Below are positions 26,362 through 34,700 of a DNA stretch of 64,000 bases, piece after piece (the first letter of the stretch is position 1; the number at the start of each line of letters is the position of its first letter). Position numbers and translations under genes: made by a program. This DNA is from Flavobacterium collinsii (lineage in GTDB: Bacteria > Bacteroidota > Bacteroidia > Flavobacteriales > Flavobacteriaceae). Below the pieces are notes generated by a model. It searched no databases and was not told the DNA's origin. It saw only the letters and a list, made by a program, of their open reading frames with translations. Location of the stretch: the NCBI RefSeq assembly GCF_902804485.1, contig NZ_CADCST010000085.1, forward strand, positions 1-64,000, written 5' to 3'.

Positions 26362-28521
26362 ATGAAAACCAAAATTACTTTTATTTTATTATTCTTTACC
26401 ATTTTTACTTTTGCCCAGAATACGATTTCAGGAAAAGTTGTTGATCAAAAGGGAAAGCCAGTTCAGGGCGCTAATATTTATATAGACGGAACTTATGATG
26501 GCGCTACAAGTTCTGAGACGGGTAACTTTTCGTTTGAAACCAGTGAAAAAGGAAATAAATTTTTGGTAGTGAGTTTTTTGCTTTTCGAAACTTTCAAACA
26601 GGAAATAGATGTTGCCAATTATAAAGATCAGACAGTAAAACTGAGAGAGAATGTAAATGCTCTTGATGCGGTTGTTATTACCGCGGGAACATTAGAATCA
26701 GGTGATAAAGCTAGGGTTTCGGTTTTAAAACCATTGGATATTGTAACCACCGCCGGATCAGCCGGAAATATTATAGCTGCGTTGCAAACTTTACCGGGAA
26801 CGCAGACTGTTGGCGAAGACGGACGTTTGTTTGTTCGCGGAGGTGAAGCGAGCGAAACACAAACTTTTGTAGACGGGCTTCGTGTGGCACAACCTTATGG
26901 TGCAACAACAAACAATTTACCAACCCGAAGCAGATTTTCTCCGTTTTTGTTTAGCGGAATTGCATTTTCAACCGGAGGATATTCTGCAGAATATGGTGAA
27001 GCTTTATCAAGCGTTTTGTTGCTAAACACTCAGGATGAACCGGATCAGAATAAAACCGATATTGCTTTAATGACTGTAGGTTTAGGTGTGGGAAATACGC
27101 AAAAATGGAAAAAAAGCTCGTTTAGTATCAATACCAATTATATTAATCTGGCACCTTATCAGGCTGTGATTCCACAAAATGTAGATTGGAATAATCCATA
27201 CCAGTCGTTGGGAGGAGAAGCAGTGTATCGCTATCATTTTGAGCGAGGTATTTTTAAATTATATGCCGCTTTTGATGCTGAAAAATTCGATCTGAATCAG
27301 AAAAATGTCAATTTTGTTAATCCAATCAGAACAGATTTAGACAATAATAACTTTTATCTGAACGCTTCTTATAAAGGAGATTTTGGAACAGGCTGGCAAT
27401 TGACATCGGGAGTTAGTTACGGCTACAGCAAAAACAAAATCAAATTTGACATTAATGATGTAGACAATAATGAAAATGCAGCGCAGCTAAAATTGAAATT
27501 AAGAAAGAATATTTCAAATTATTTTAAATTGTCTTTTGGAGCAGATTATTTCATCACAAAGTTTAATGAAAATTATACGGATAACATTGCTCTAAAAACA
27601 GCAAACGGTTACAATTCAAACATTACGGCTTTTTACACAGAAGGAGATATTTTATTCTCGAAAAAACTGGCTGCAAAAGTGGGTTTCAGACTTTCGAATA
27701 ACAGTTTGTTAGACGAAACAAATATTGCTCCAAGGGCTTCTATTGCTTATAAAGTTTCAAAAAACAGTCAGTTTTCATTTGCTTATGGAGATTTTACACA
27801 AACGCCAGTAGTTGATTATATTAAATACTCAAAATACCACCAGTTTGAAAGCGAAAAAGCAAGACATTATATTTTAAATTATCAGTTTACCAGACCAGGA
27901 CAAACATTTAGAGCCGAAGCCTATTATAAAGATTACAGTAATTTGGTACAGTACGATACAAGAGATGTCCAGTACAATTCAGTCTTCAATAATAACGGTT
28001 CAGGATATGCCAAAGGGCTAGATTTGTTTTGGAGAGACAGCAATTTGCATAAAAATCTGGAGTACTGGATTTCCTATTCGTATATCGATTCCGAGAGACA
28101 ATACAAGAACTTTCCAACTATGACAACTCCAAGCTTTATTGCTAATCATAGTTTGTCTGTCGTAACAAAATATTTTATTACCGATTGGAAATCTCAGATT
28201 GGTTTCACTAACAGTTTCAGCTCAGGACGTCCGTACAACGATCCAAATCAGACGCAGTTCATGAATGGAAGAACAAAAGCTTATAATAGTTTGAGCTTCA
28301 ACTGGGCCTATTTATTAACCACTCAAAAAATCCTGTATTTCTCTGTTTCAAATGTATTGGGAACTCAAAATGTTTTTGGATATGATTACGCCAGAAATCC
28401 CGATACCAACGGAGTTTACAACAGACAAGCCGTGATACCAACTGCTGACCGTTTTTTCTTCGTTGGTTTCTTCTGGACCATTAGTCAGAATAAAAACGAG
28501 AATCAGTTGAAGAATCTTTAG
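26362..28521 (+). CDS. TonB-dependent receptor with carboxypeptidase-regulatory-like N domain
   Basis: The 719-residue outer-membrane receptor has a signal peptide (1-18, ending FAQ), a CarboxypepD_reg-like domain (about 20-95, beginning ISGKVVDQKGKPVQGANIYI), a plug domain with GRLFVRGGEASETQTFVDG (about 153-171), and a 22-strand-type barrel ending VGFFWTIS. It lacks a SusD partner next door, so a polysaccharide role is not implied; siderophore, metal or another small ligand is possible. The length is short for this class. It has its own promoter element. Confidence 0.9.
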   Translation: MKTKITFILLFFTIFTFAQNTISGKVVDQKGKPVQGANIYIDGTYDGATSSETGNFSFETSEKGNKFLVVSFLLFETFKQEIDVANYKDQTVKLRENVNALDAVVITAGTLESGDKARVSVLKPLDIVTTAGSAGNIIAALQTLPGTQTVGEDGRLFVRGGEASETQTFVDGLRVAQPYGATTNNLPTRSRFSPFLFSGIAFSTGGYSAEYGEALSSVLLLNTQDEPDQNKTDIALMTVGLGVGNTQKWKKSSFSINTNYINLAPYQAVIPQNVDWNNPYQSLGGEAVYRYHFERGIFKLYAAFDAEKFDLNQKNVNFVNPIRTDLDNNNFYLNASYKGDFGTGWQLTSGVSYGYSKNKIKFDINDVDNNENAAQLKLKLRKNISNYFKLSFGADYFITKFNENYTDNIALKTANGYNSNITAFYTEGDILFSKKLAAKVGFRLSNNSLLDETNIAPRASIAYKVSKNSQFSFAYGDFTQTPVVDYIKYSKYHQFESEKARHYILNYQFTRPGQTFRAEAYYKDYSNLVQYDTRDVQYNSVFNNNGSGYAKGLDLFWRDSNLHKNLEYWISYSYIDSERQYKNFPTMTTPSFIANHSLSVVTKYFITDWKSQIGFTNSFSSGRPYNDPNQTQFMNGRTKAYNSLSFNWAYLLTTQKILYFSVSNVLGTQNVFGYDYARNPDTNGVYNRQAVIPTADRFFFVGFFWTISQNKNENQLKNL

Positions 28522-28533
28522 AGCGGCATAGTT

Positions 28534-28660
28534 ACAAAGGTTCAAAGGTGCAGAGGTGCAAAGATTTTGAAAATTGAAGGACATAATTAAGCTAGTGCAA
28601 GAAATGCTTTAGTCAGGTTTGGAATCTTTGCACCTTTGTCGCTTTGCACCTTTGTACCTC
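28534..28660. repeat. ORF-less inverted repeat of the AGGTTCA/CAAAGG family
   Basis: Arms at 28534-28565 and 28623-28655 are near-complementary over 32 bases. They match the arms around the S23 gene at 20999-21504. The gap 28522-28907 holds this and a second copy, with no gene. Confidence 0.7.
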
Positions 28661-28750
28661 AAAAAAAAACAATTCAGTCACCAAAATCAACAACTCAGTA
28701 TCATTTAATTTTAAAAGAATAAAATCCGATATACTTTTGAAGTATAAATT

Positions 28751-28829
28751 AAAAGGAGCAGAGAGATAAAGGTTAAGAATAAGAAAATCAAAACCTTTGA
28801 GCCTTTGCCACTCTTAACCTTTGAATCTA
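28751..28829. repeat. Second ORF-less inverted repeat of the AGGTTCA/CAAAGG family
   Basis: A left arm at about 28751-28780 and a right arm at 28791-28829 form an imperfect hairpin made of AGAGATAAAGGTTAAG-type modules. It lies 90 bases after the first copy. Confidence 0.6.
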
Positions 28830-28907
28830 AAAAAAGAGTTTTAATCATCAATAAAAACTTAGAATTCCAGAATCTTAAAATAGTAACAACTTTAAAAACA
28901 AGAAATC

Positions 28908-29531
28908 ATGACCAAGATTATTACAATTATTACTTTATTTATTTGTAGTTTAATATCTGCACAAACACAGTTTGAACAAGGAATGGGAAAAGCTTTTGGG
29001 CTTTGGAAAGAAGGAAAAAATACAGAGGCTTCGGCAATGTTTGAAAGAATTGCTGCAGCAGAAAAAACAAGTTATTTACCAAATTATTATGTAGCCTTAA
29101 TCAACACTACAGCAGCGTTCTCTGAAAAAGACAAAACCAAAATTGATTTGTTATTGACCAAAGCACAAGATGCGCTGGATACGGAATTAATAAAAGATCA
29201 GAACAATGCCGAATTGTATGCAATGCAGGCTTTGATTTATACAGCCTGGGTAGTAGCTGATCCAATGACAAACGGAATGAAATATTCTGCTAAAGTGATG
29301 GAAGCTTATGCAAAAGGAAAAGCGATAGACCCGAATAATCCGAGAATTGTTTTTGGTGAAGCCGATTATCAAATAGGAGGAGCAAAATGGTCAGGTGTTG
29401 ATACAAAACCGTTATGTGCGCAAGTTGATAAAGCTGTCGAACTTTTTGCTACTTTTAAACCAGCGACACCTTTTTCTCCAAAATGGGGATTAGAAAGAGC
29501 TTTGGAGACTCAGAAAAATTGTAAAAAATAA
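28908..29531 (+). CDS. Periplasmic TPR-like protein of unknown function
   Basis: The 207-residue protein has a signal peptide (1-18, ending ISAQ) and a helical mature part that resembles tetratricopeptide repeats (AFGLWKEGKNTEASAMFERIA and NNAELYAMQALIYTAWVV). I do not recognise a named family. It is 21 bases upstream of the LytS-like kinase gene and in the same direction, so it is probably the first gene of the 2TM operon and could be an extracytoplasmic partner. Confidence 0.82.
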   Translation: MTKIITIITLFICSLISAQTQFEQGMGKAFGLWKEGKNTEASAMFERIAAAEKTSYLPNYYVALINTTAAFSEKDKTKIDLLLTKAQDALDTELIKDQNNAELYAMQALIYTAWVVADPMTNGMKYSAKVMEAYAKGKAIDPNNPRIVFGEADYQIGGAKWSGVDTKPLCAQVDKAVELFATFKPATPFSPKWGLERALETQKNCKK

Positions 29532-29552
29532 ATTTAATACCAACAGAATAGA

Positions 29553-30911
29553 ATGAAAGATCATAGAAACTCATTTGCTGATTTAAAAAGTGGAACCATT
29601 ATATGTTTCAAGATTTCTATGGTCTTTACAATTTTGTTCTGTGCTTTTTTAGGCGATGACTTAACTGTTAAAAATGTTCTTATTACTTTTTTTGTGAGCT
29701 GCCTTTATTCTTTCGGACTGGGTTTTGGTAACGGATATATCAGTGTTTTTCTGGATCGAAAATGGGATTGGCTGGAGCAAACCAATCTGAGAGTTTATTA
29801 TGGAATTTTGTGCACTATTTTATATACGATTCCGGTAGTTTTAGGAATAAATTATTTCATTTTCGTGGTTCTGCAAAATGTGACTTTAGAGGTGTTTTTT
29901 GGAGCAAGGATGCTTTGGGTGCATCTTTTTTATATCATTTTGTCTTTGGGAGTTTCTACTTTCCTGCAAGCAAGAAGCTTTATGGTAAAATGGAAACAGG
30001 CATCCAAATTCGAGATAACACAACAGAAGATTATTGCAGGAACGGCAAATGCTAAATTCGAAAGTTTAAAAAATCAGATAGATCCGCATTTTCTTTTTAA
30101 TAGTTTAAATGTTCTTAGTTCTTTAATTGAAGAGAATCCTGATAATGCACAACGATTTACGACTTCATTATCTAAAATTTACCGCTACGTCTTAGAGCAA
30201 AAAGATAAGGAATTAGTTTCTGTTGAAGATGAATTGTCGTTTGCCAAAACCTATATGAATTTGCTCAAAATGCGATTCGAGAATAGTTTGTTTTACGAAT
30301 TACCAACTGCAAACATAAATCCAGAGGCAAAAGTAGTTCCGCTATCACTGCAGCTTTTATTAGAGAACACTGTAAAACACAACATAGTCAGTGAGCAAAA
30401 ACCATTGCATATTAGAATTTTTATAGAAGGAGATTATCTGGCGATTCAAAACGACTTTCAGAAAAAAGAAGTTTTGCAGGACCGACAGGGAGTAGGATTG
30501 CAAAACATTGTTAACCGATATTCAATTGTAACCAACAGAAAGGTTCTGATTGAACAAAACGAAGAAAATTTCACCGTTAAAATTCCAATTTTAACCAAAC
30601 AAATTACAGTTATGGAAACAAGTGCAGAATATAGTGACGAAAATAAAGCTTATTTCAGGGCTAAAAAGAGAGTAGAGGAACTAAAAGGGTTTTACGGTAA
30701 CGTAATTTCATATTGTTGTGTGGTACCATTTTTAATTTTTATAAATTTGAGGTATTCTCCTGGATTCCAGTGGTTTTGGTTCTCGGCTTTAGGCTGGGGA
30801 TTTGGAGTAGTGATGCATGCCTTTAAAGTTTTTGGTTACAGCTCAGATTGGGAAGAACGAAAAATCAGAGAGATTTTGGAGCGCGAAAACAAACAAAAAA
30901 ACTGGAAATAG
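29553..30911 (+). CDS. LytS-like membrane histidine kinase with C-terminal 2TM domain
   Basis: The 452-residue protein has four N-terminal transmembrane helices (about 15-35, 40-62, 80-105 and 120-142), then a His_kinase domain with the phosphoacceptor H179 in IDPHFLFNSLN, an N box LLLENTVKHN and a G box GVGLQNIVNR. From M354 onward it carries a 2TM domain (amphipathic YFRAKKRVEELKGFYGN helix, two membrane helices, then WEERKIREILE). The same domain is repeated as five separate proteins downstream. The partner is the LytTR regulator at 32668. An internal ATG at 30612 sits exactly where the separate 2TM proteins begin. Confidence 0.92.
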   Translation: MKDHRNSFADLKSGTIICFKISMVFTILFCAFLGDDLTVKNVLITFFVSCLYSFGLGFGNGYISVFLDRKWDWLEQTNLRVYYGILCTILYTIPVVLGINYFIFVVLQNVTLEVFFGARMLWVHLFYIILSLGVSTFLQARSFMVKWKQASKFEITQQKIIAGTANAKFESLKNQIDPHFLFNSLNVLSSLIEENPDNAQRFTTSLSKIYRYVLEQKDKELVSVEDELSFAKTYMNLLKMRFENSLFYELPTANINPEAKVVPLSLQLLLENTVKHNIVSEQKPLHIRIFIEGDYLAIQNDFQKKEVLQDRQGVGLQNIVNRYSIVTNRKVLIEQNEENFTVKIPILTKQITVMETSAEYSDENKAYFRAKKRVEELKGFYGNVISYCCVVPFLIFINLRYSPGFQWFWFSALGWGFGVVMHAFKVFGYSSDWEERKIREILERENKQKNWK

Positions 30912-30913
30912 TT

Positions 30914-31228
30914 ATGGAACCGGATTATACAGAGGCAGAACGTCTTTATCGAGCCCGAAAAAAAGTAAAAGAAATTAGAGAGTTTTACGAACATTTGACC
31001 GTTTTCATACTTGTAACCATCATTTTAATAATGATAAATCTCTTGACTTCGCCTGGTTATTTATGGTTTGTTTGGTGCGTACTGGGTTGGGGAATAGGAG
31101 TAGTACTGCACGGATTGTCGGTGTTTAATATTCCGCCTTTCTTCGGAAAAGACTGGGAAGCAAAAAAAATTAAGGAAATTTTAGAAAAAGAAAAAATAAG
31201 TAAATCTGAAAATAAGTATGGAAACTAA
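30914..31228 (+). CDS. 2TM domain protein 1
   Basis: This 104-residue protein is a bare 2TM domain. An N-terminal amphipathic helix (YRARKKVKEIREFYEHL) is followed by two membrane helices (about 28-46 and 50-70) and a C-terminal charged helix (WEAKKIKEILEKEK). It begins two bases after the kinase stop. The bases before its ATG (AGTTATGGAA) match those before the internal ATG of the kinase. The role is inferred as a partner of the kinase 2TM tail. Confidence 0.88.
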   Translation: MEPDYTEAERLYRARKKVKEIREFYEHLTVFILVTIILIMINLLTSPGYLWFVWCVLGWGIGVVLHGLSVFNIPPFFGKDWEAKKIKEILEKEKISKSENKYGN

Positions 31229-31547
31229 TTTTGATAAAGAGCAGGAAGATTTTGAATTTCAAAAGATGGCCGGTAAAAAGGTTGTGAAGCTAAAAGCTTT
31301 TTATACTCATATGTTTCTCTACATCATTGGTGTCATACTTTACATTTTAAAGGATTATGTTGGACTTCCGCTTAACATCTTTCCTGTAAAATATCTGAAC
31401 GGTCTGGTGATGTGTATTTGGACTACTGCTTTTCTGGTATCGGCAATAGATATATTCGCTTCTTTTAAAATTTTTGGAGAAGAATGGGAAGAGCGAAAGG
31501 TGAAAAGTATTTTAGAGAAAAAAGAAAAAAAACAAAAATGGGAGTAA
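31218..31547 (+). CDS. 2TM domain protein 2 (divergent)
   Basis: This 109-residue 2TM protein is the most divergent of the set. It has the same opening (AGKKVVKLKAFYTHM) and closing (WEERKVKSILEKKE) helices but a longer, different membrane region (about 35-52 and 66-86). It overlaps the end of protein 1 by 11 bases, so translation is probably coupled. Confidence 0.86.
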   Translation: METNFDKEQEDFEFQKMAGKKVVKLKAFYTHMFLYIIGVILYILKDYVGLPLNIFPVKYLNGLVMCIWTTAFLVSAIDIFASFKIFGEEWEERKVKSILEKKEKKQKWE

Positions 31548-31549
31548 TC

Positions 31550-31855
31550 ATGGAAGTAAATTTGAATGAAGAGGATAAATATTATCTCGCAAAAAAGAGG
31601 GTAGAGGAAATCAAAGGTTTTTACGGTAACCTAACAGCGTTTGTCATTGTAAATCTTCTTCTGGTTTTTATCAATTTATATACATCACCTGGTTTTTTAT
31701 GGTTTTATTGGCCGCTAATGTGGTGGGGAGTTGGAGTCGTTTTTCATGGATTGAAAGTTTTTAAAGTATTTCCGGTTCTTGGAAAAGACTGGGAAGAAAG
31801 AAAAATCAAAGAATTGATGGAGAAAGAGAAGGAGAGTAAAAGTAAATGGAAATAA
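31550..31855 (+). CDS. 2TM domain protein 3
   Basis: This 101-residue protein is the closest relative of the kinase tail (AKKRVEEIKGFYGNL against AKKRVEELKGFYGNV). The start at 31550 is chosen because a GGGAG Shine-Dalgarno-like site lies six bases before it and it follows the previous stop; an earlier in-frame ATG at 31538 is possible. It has two membrane helices and the WEERKIKELMEKEK tail. Confidence 0.88.
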   Translation: MEVNLNEEDKYYLAKKRVEEIKGFYGNLTAFVIVNLLLVFINLYTSPGFLWFYWPLMWWGVGVVFHGLKVFKVFPVLGKDWEERKIKELMEKEKESKSKWK

Positions 31856-31870
31856 CGCAATCAAAGTAAA

Positions 31871-32242
31871 ATGAGACGATATAGAAAAGGGAGGTACGAT
31901 GATTACAGTGATGAATTTAGTACAGACGAAAGCTATAATTTGGCATACAGAAAAGTGAAAAGAATTAAAGGCTTTTACTCACATTTAAAAGTTTATTTAA
32001 TTGTTAATGTAATCATTGTGGTTTCCAATTTAAACAGAGACTATTTTGGTCATAGTGCTTATGAAAATGGGTTATTGGATTGGCGTACCTATTCGACCGC
32101 AATATTTTGGGGAATAGCTTTAGTGATTCACGCATTGACAGTGTTTGGGCCTGACCTTTTTTTTAGTAGCAAGTGGGAGCAAAGAAAGATCCAGAAATAT
32201 ATGGAAAGAGATGCTCAGAACAACAATACAAAATGGCAATAA
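31871..32242 (+). CDS. 2TM domain protein 4
   Basis: This 123-residue protein has a longer N-terminal tail rich in Arg, Asp and Tyr before the usual helix (AYRKVKRIKGFYSHL). Membrane helices lie at about 42-58 and 74-96, and the tail is WEQRKIQKYMERDA. It is a sister of protein 5 by a recent duplication, sharing EFSTDES and KVKRIKGFYSHL. Confidence 0.88.
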   Translation: MRRYRKGRYDDYSDEFSTDESYNLAYRKVKRIKGFYSHLKVYLIVNVIIVVSNLNRDYFGHSAYENGLLDWRTYSTAIFWGIALVIHALTVFGPDLFFSSKWEQRKIQKYMERDAQNNNTKWQ

Positions 32243-32260
32243 TTTTTAATTTATAATATT

Positions 32261-32629
32261 ATGGGGCAGTTTAGAAGACAGATGTACGAAGATTATGCAC
32301 ACGAATTTAGTACAGACGAAAGTTTCAATTTGGCATACAAAAAAGTAAAAAGAATTAAAGGATTTTATTCGCATTTAAGAGTTTATATAATGGTGAATAT
32401 TATCATCATTATTTCGAGTCTGAATAAAACTTATATAGGTGATCACTTTGTCGTAAGAGGATTTAGAGATTGGGAGATCTACTCAACGGCATTTTTCTGG
32501 GGCATTGCTTTAGCGATTCATGCATTTTCGGTTTTTGGACGTGATATCTTTTTCAATAAAGATTGGGAGCAAAAGAAAATTCAAAAATATATGGAGAGAG
32601 AGGCTCAGAATAAAAATAAATGGAAGTAA
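32261..32629 (+). CDS. 2TM domain protein 5
   Basis: This 122-residue protein is the sister of protein 4, with EFSTDESFNLAYKKVKRIKG and tail WEQKKIQKYMEREA. Unlike the earlier members, proteins 4 and 5 have an extended linker between the two membrane helices. It ends 38 bases before the LytTR gene. Confidence 0.88.
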   Translation: MGQFRRQMYEDYAHEFSTDESFNLAYKKVKRIKGFYSHLRVYIMVNIIIIISSLNKTYIGDHFVVRGFRDWEIYSTAFFWGIALAIHAFSVFGRDIFFNKDWEQKKIQKYMEREAQNKNKWK

Positions 32630-32667
32630 TTTTAAACTCAATTTTTAATTTTTTGCATTTTAACTAA

Positions 32668-33435
32668 ATGACCACATTAATTATAGAAGACGAAAAACCG
32701 GCAGCAAGATTGTTACAACGAAAACTCGAAAAGCTGGATATTGCTGTAGAAACCATGTTACACTCTGTCGAAGAATCGATTTATTGGTTTACGAATAATG
32801 AACATCCGGATCTAATATTTCTTGATATTCAATTATCCGATGGTTTGTCGTTTGAAATTTTCGAAAAAATAAATATTCAAAGTGCTATTATTTTTACAAC
32901 AGCCTACGATGAATATGCTTTAAAAGCATTCAAATTAAATAGTATTGATTATCTTTTAAAACCAATTGACGAAGATGATCTCGAAGTTGCCGTTGCAAAA
33001 TTCAAAACAAGATTGCCAAAAACAAGTTCAGAAAATTCAAATTTGCAACTTGATTTTGAACAAATTCGTCAAATGTTGTCAAATCCCTTTGAAAAGAATT
33101 ATAAAAAACGATTTACAGTTAAAATTGGGCAACATTTAAAAGTCATTACAACAGACGAAATCGAATGTTTTTTTAGTGAAAACAAAGGAACCTATATTCA
33201 CACTTTTGACAATAGAAACTATTTAATCGATTCGACTCTAGAAATTCTGGAACAGGAAATTGATAAAAAAGATTTCTTTCGCGTTAGCAGAAAATTTATC
33301 GTTCCGCTTTCCGCCATAAAAGAAATTCAGGTGTATACCAATTCACGGTTAAAGGTAATTTTACCTTCTTATAAGGAAGATGAGGTAATTGTAAGCCGCG
33401 AGAAAGTACAGGACTTTAAAAACTGGCTAGGGTAA
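32668..33435 (+). CDS. LytTR family response regulator
   Basis: The 255-residue regulator has a receiver domain with acidic E7-E9 and phosphoacceptor D53 in LIFLDIQLSDG, and K in DYLLKPID. The C-terminal LytTR DNA-binding domain (about 150-255) has KIGQHLKVITTDEIECFFSE and the final FRVSRKFIVPLSAIKEIQ. It is the partner of the kinase at 29553, with five 2TM genes lying between them. The target promoters are unknown. Confidence 0.93.
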   Translation: MTTLIIEDEKPAARLLQRKLEKLDIAVETMLHSVEESIYWFTNNEHPDLIFLDIQLSDGLSFEIFEKINIQSAIIFTTAYDEYALKAFKLNSIDYLLKPIDEDDLEVAVAKFKTRLPKTSSENSNLQLDFEQIRQMLSNPFEKNYKKRFTVKIGQHLKVITTDEIECFFSENKGTYIHTFDNRNYLIDSTLEILEQEIDKKDFFRVSRKFIVPLSAIKEIQVYTNSRLKVILPSYKEDEVIVSREKVQDFKNWLG

Positions 33436-33448
33436 ACTTATTTACTAA

Positions 33449-33598
33449 ATGTGTCGTTCCTACGGAACTTTTTTGTGGGTTGAATTTATTTTTCAATGGA
33501 TTAAAATCCATTGCTACAATATTTGTCATTCCTTCGGAATTTAATCCGCTTTAAAAAATAGGTTATCAAATGTGGAGAGCTGTAGGCTCGGGCGATAT
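33449..33598. repeat. Dispersed intergenic repeat with GGATTTTAATCC core
   Basis: This stretch has a TTCCTACGGAA palindromic stem near 33455-33470, a CAATGGATTAAAATCCATTG hairpin at 33494-33513 followed by CTACAATA, and a second TTCCTTCGGAA stem near 33529-33540. Part of it, in reverse, recurs at 37296-37321 (TATTGTAGC then GGATTTTAATCC). It looks like a dispersed REP- or MITE-like family. Confidence 0.55.
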
Positions 33599-33610
33599 CC
33601 TAAATAAAAA

Positions 33611-33632
33611 AGAGCTGGAATTTTCCAGCTCT
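33611..33632. terminator. Terminator between LytTR and heme A synthase
   Basis: A 10-bp perfect stem (33611-33620 with 33623-33632) has a poly-T run in the minus direction, so it mainly ends the minus-strand heme A synthase transcript. Confidence 0.78.
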
Positions 33633-33651
33633 TTCTATATAATTTAAGTTA

Positions 33652-34677
33652 TTATTTACTCAATCGGTGTAATGTAAAAGTCATGGCGCTTAGTAAAAAG
33701 AAAGCCATAATTTGATGAATTAATCCTAAAGCTAAAGGAACACTGTATAAAAGCGTAAATACCCCCAACAAAAATTGAATGAAAACGAAAACAACGAGAA
33801 CTTTGATTCCGGTGGATTGATTTCTTGTAAGCGAAAATTTCGTGCCTTTGTAATATAGGAAAAGAATGAGAGCCACTACTACATAAGCAAAAGTTCGGTG
33901 TACAAACTGAACACCACTTTTTCCTTCAATTAAATTTTTGACCAAAGTTGATTGTTCAATAAATACAGAGTCGTGTATAAATTGCCCGTCACTCATTAAA
34001 GGCCAGTGATTGTGTATCAAGCCGGCATTAAGTCCCGCTACGAAACCACCATAAATAATTTGAATGAGTAAAGCTACTAAAGAGAATCTTGCGATATTAC
34101 GAAGTGGAATTACTTTGTAAATATTGCGTTCCGGATAAATTAAATCTAAAGCCACCCACAAAGTGTATGCAAAAGTGATAAAGGCAAAAGTAAGGTGTAA
34201 TGAAAGTCTGAAATGGCTAACATCCGGATTGTCTATTAATCCGCTGCGCACCATAAACCATCCCAGAAAACCCTGGAAACCTCCCATTGCCAGAAGTACA
34301 ATACATTTGTTTATAGTTGGGCGATCCAGTTTTTTTCGAATCAAAAAATAAACAAAAGGAACAAAGAAAACCAGACCAATAATACGACCGATGAAACGGT
34401 GAAACCACTCCCAGAAATAGATAAATTTATAATCTGAAAGCTGAAAATCATTGTGTATGTTGATTTTTTGATATTCGGGGAACTTCTTGTACTGTTCAAA
34501 AGCTTCATTCCATTTTGCTTCTGTCAGTGGTGGAAAAGTATCCGTTACCAAATGCCAGTCGGTCATAGACAAGCCAGAATTTGTCAAACGCGTAATTCCG
34601 CCTACAACAACCATTAAAAACAATAAAACACAACCTGATAGCAACCAAATGATTACTGATTTATTTCCTTTTTTCAT
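33652..34677 (-). CDS. ctaA: Heme A synthase (CtaA/Cox15 family)
   Basis: The 341-residue protein has eight transmembrane segments. The heme-ligating His residues lie in EWFHRFIGR, FRLSLHLTFAF, QFVHRTFAYV and LGLIHQIMAFF, as in Cox15. It oxidises heme O to heme A for the aa3/cbb3-type terminal oxidases. No cytochrome oxidase genes are in the window. Confidence 0.93.
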   Translation of the reverse strand: MKKGNKSVIIWLLSGCVLLFLMVVVGGITRLTNSGLSMTDWHLVTDTFPPLTEAKWNEAFEQYKKFPEYQKINIHNDFQLSDYKFIYFWEWFHRFIGRIIGLVFFVPFVYFLIRKKLDRPTINKCIVLLAMGGFQGFLGWFMVRSGLIDNPDVSHFRLSLHLTFAFITFAYTLWVALDLIYPERNIYKVIPLRNIARFSLVALLIQIIYGGFVAGLNAGLIHNHWPLMSDGQFIHDSVFIEQSTLVKNLIEGKSGVQFVHRTFAYVVVALILFLYYKGTKFSLTRNQSTGIKVLVVFVFIQFLLGVFTLLYSVPLALGLIHQIMAFFLLSAMTFTLHRLSK

Positions 34678-34700
34678 TTTATAAAATAATACTTAATTCC

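Noticed and set aside
26362..28521. Polysaccharide utilisation locus
   Set aside because: The TonB receptor has no SusD-like or glycoside hydrolase neighbour.
28522..28907. CRISPR array, because of the repeated AGGTTCA/CAAAGG units
   Set aside because: The units are degenerate, arranged as inverted pairs and not evenly spaced, with no spacers and no cas genes.
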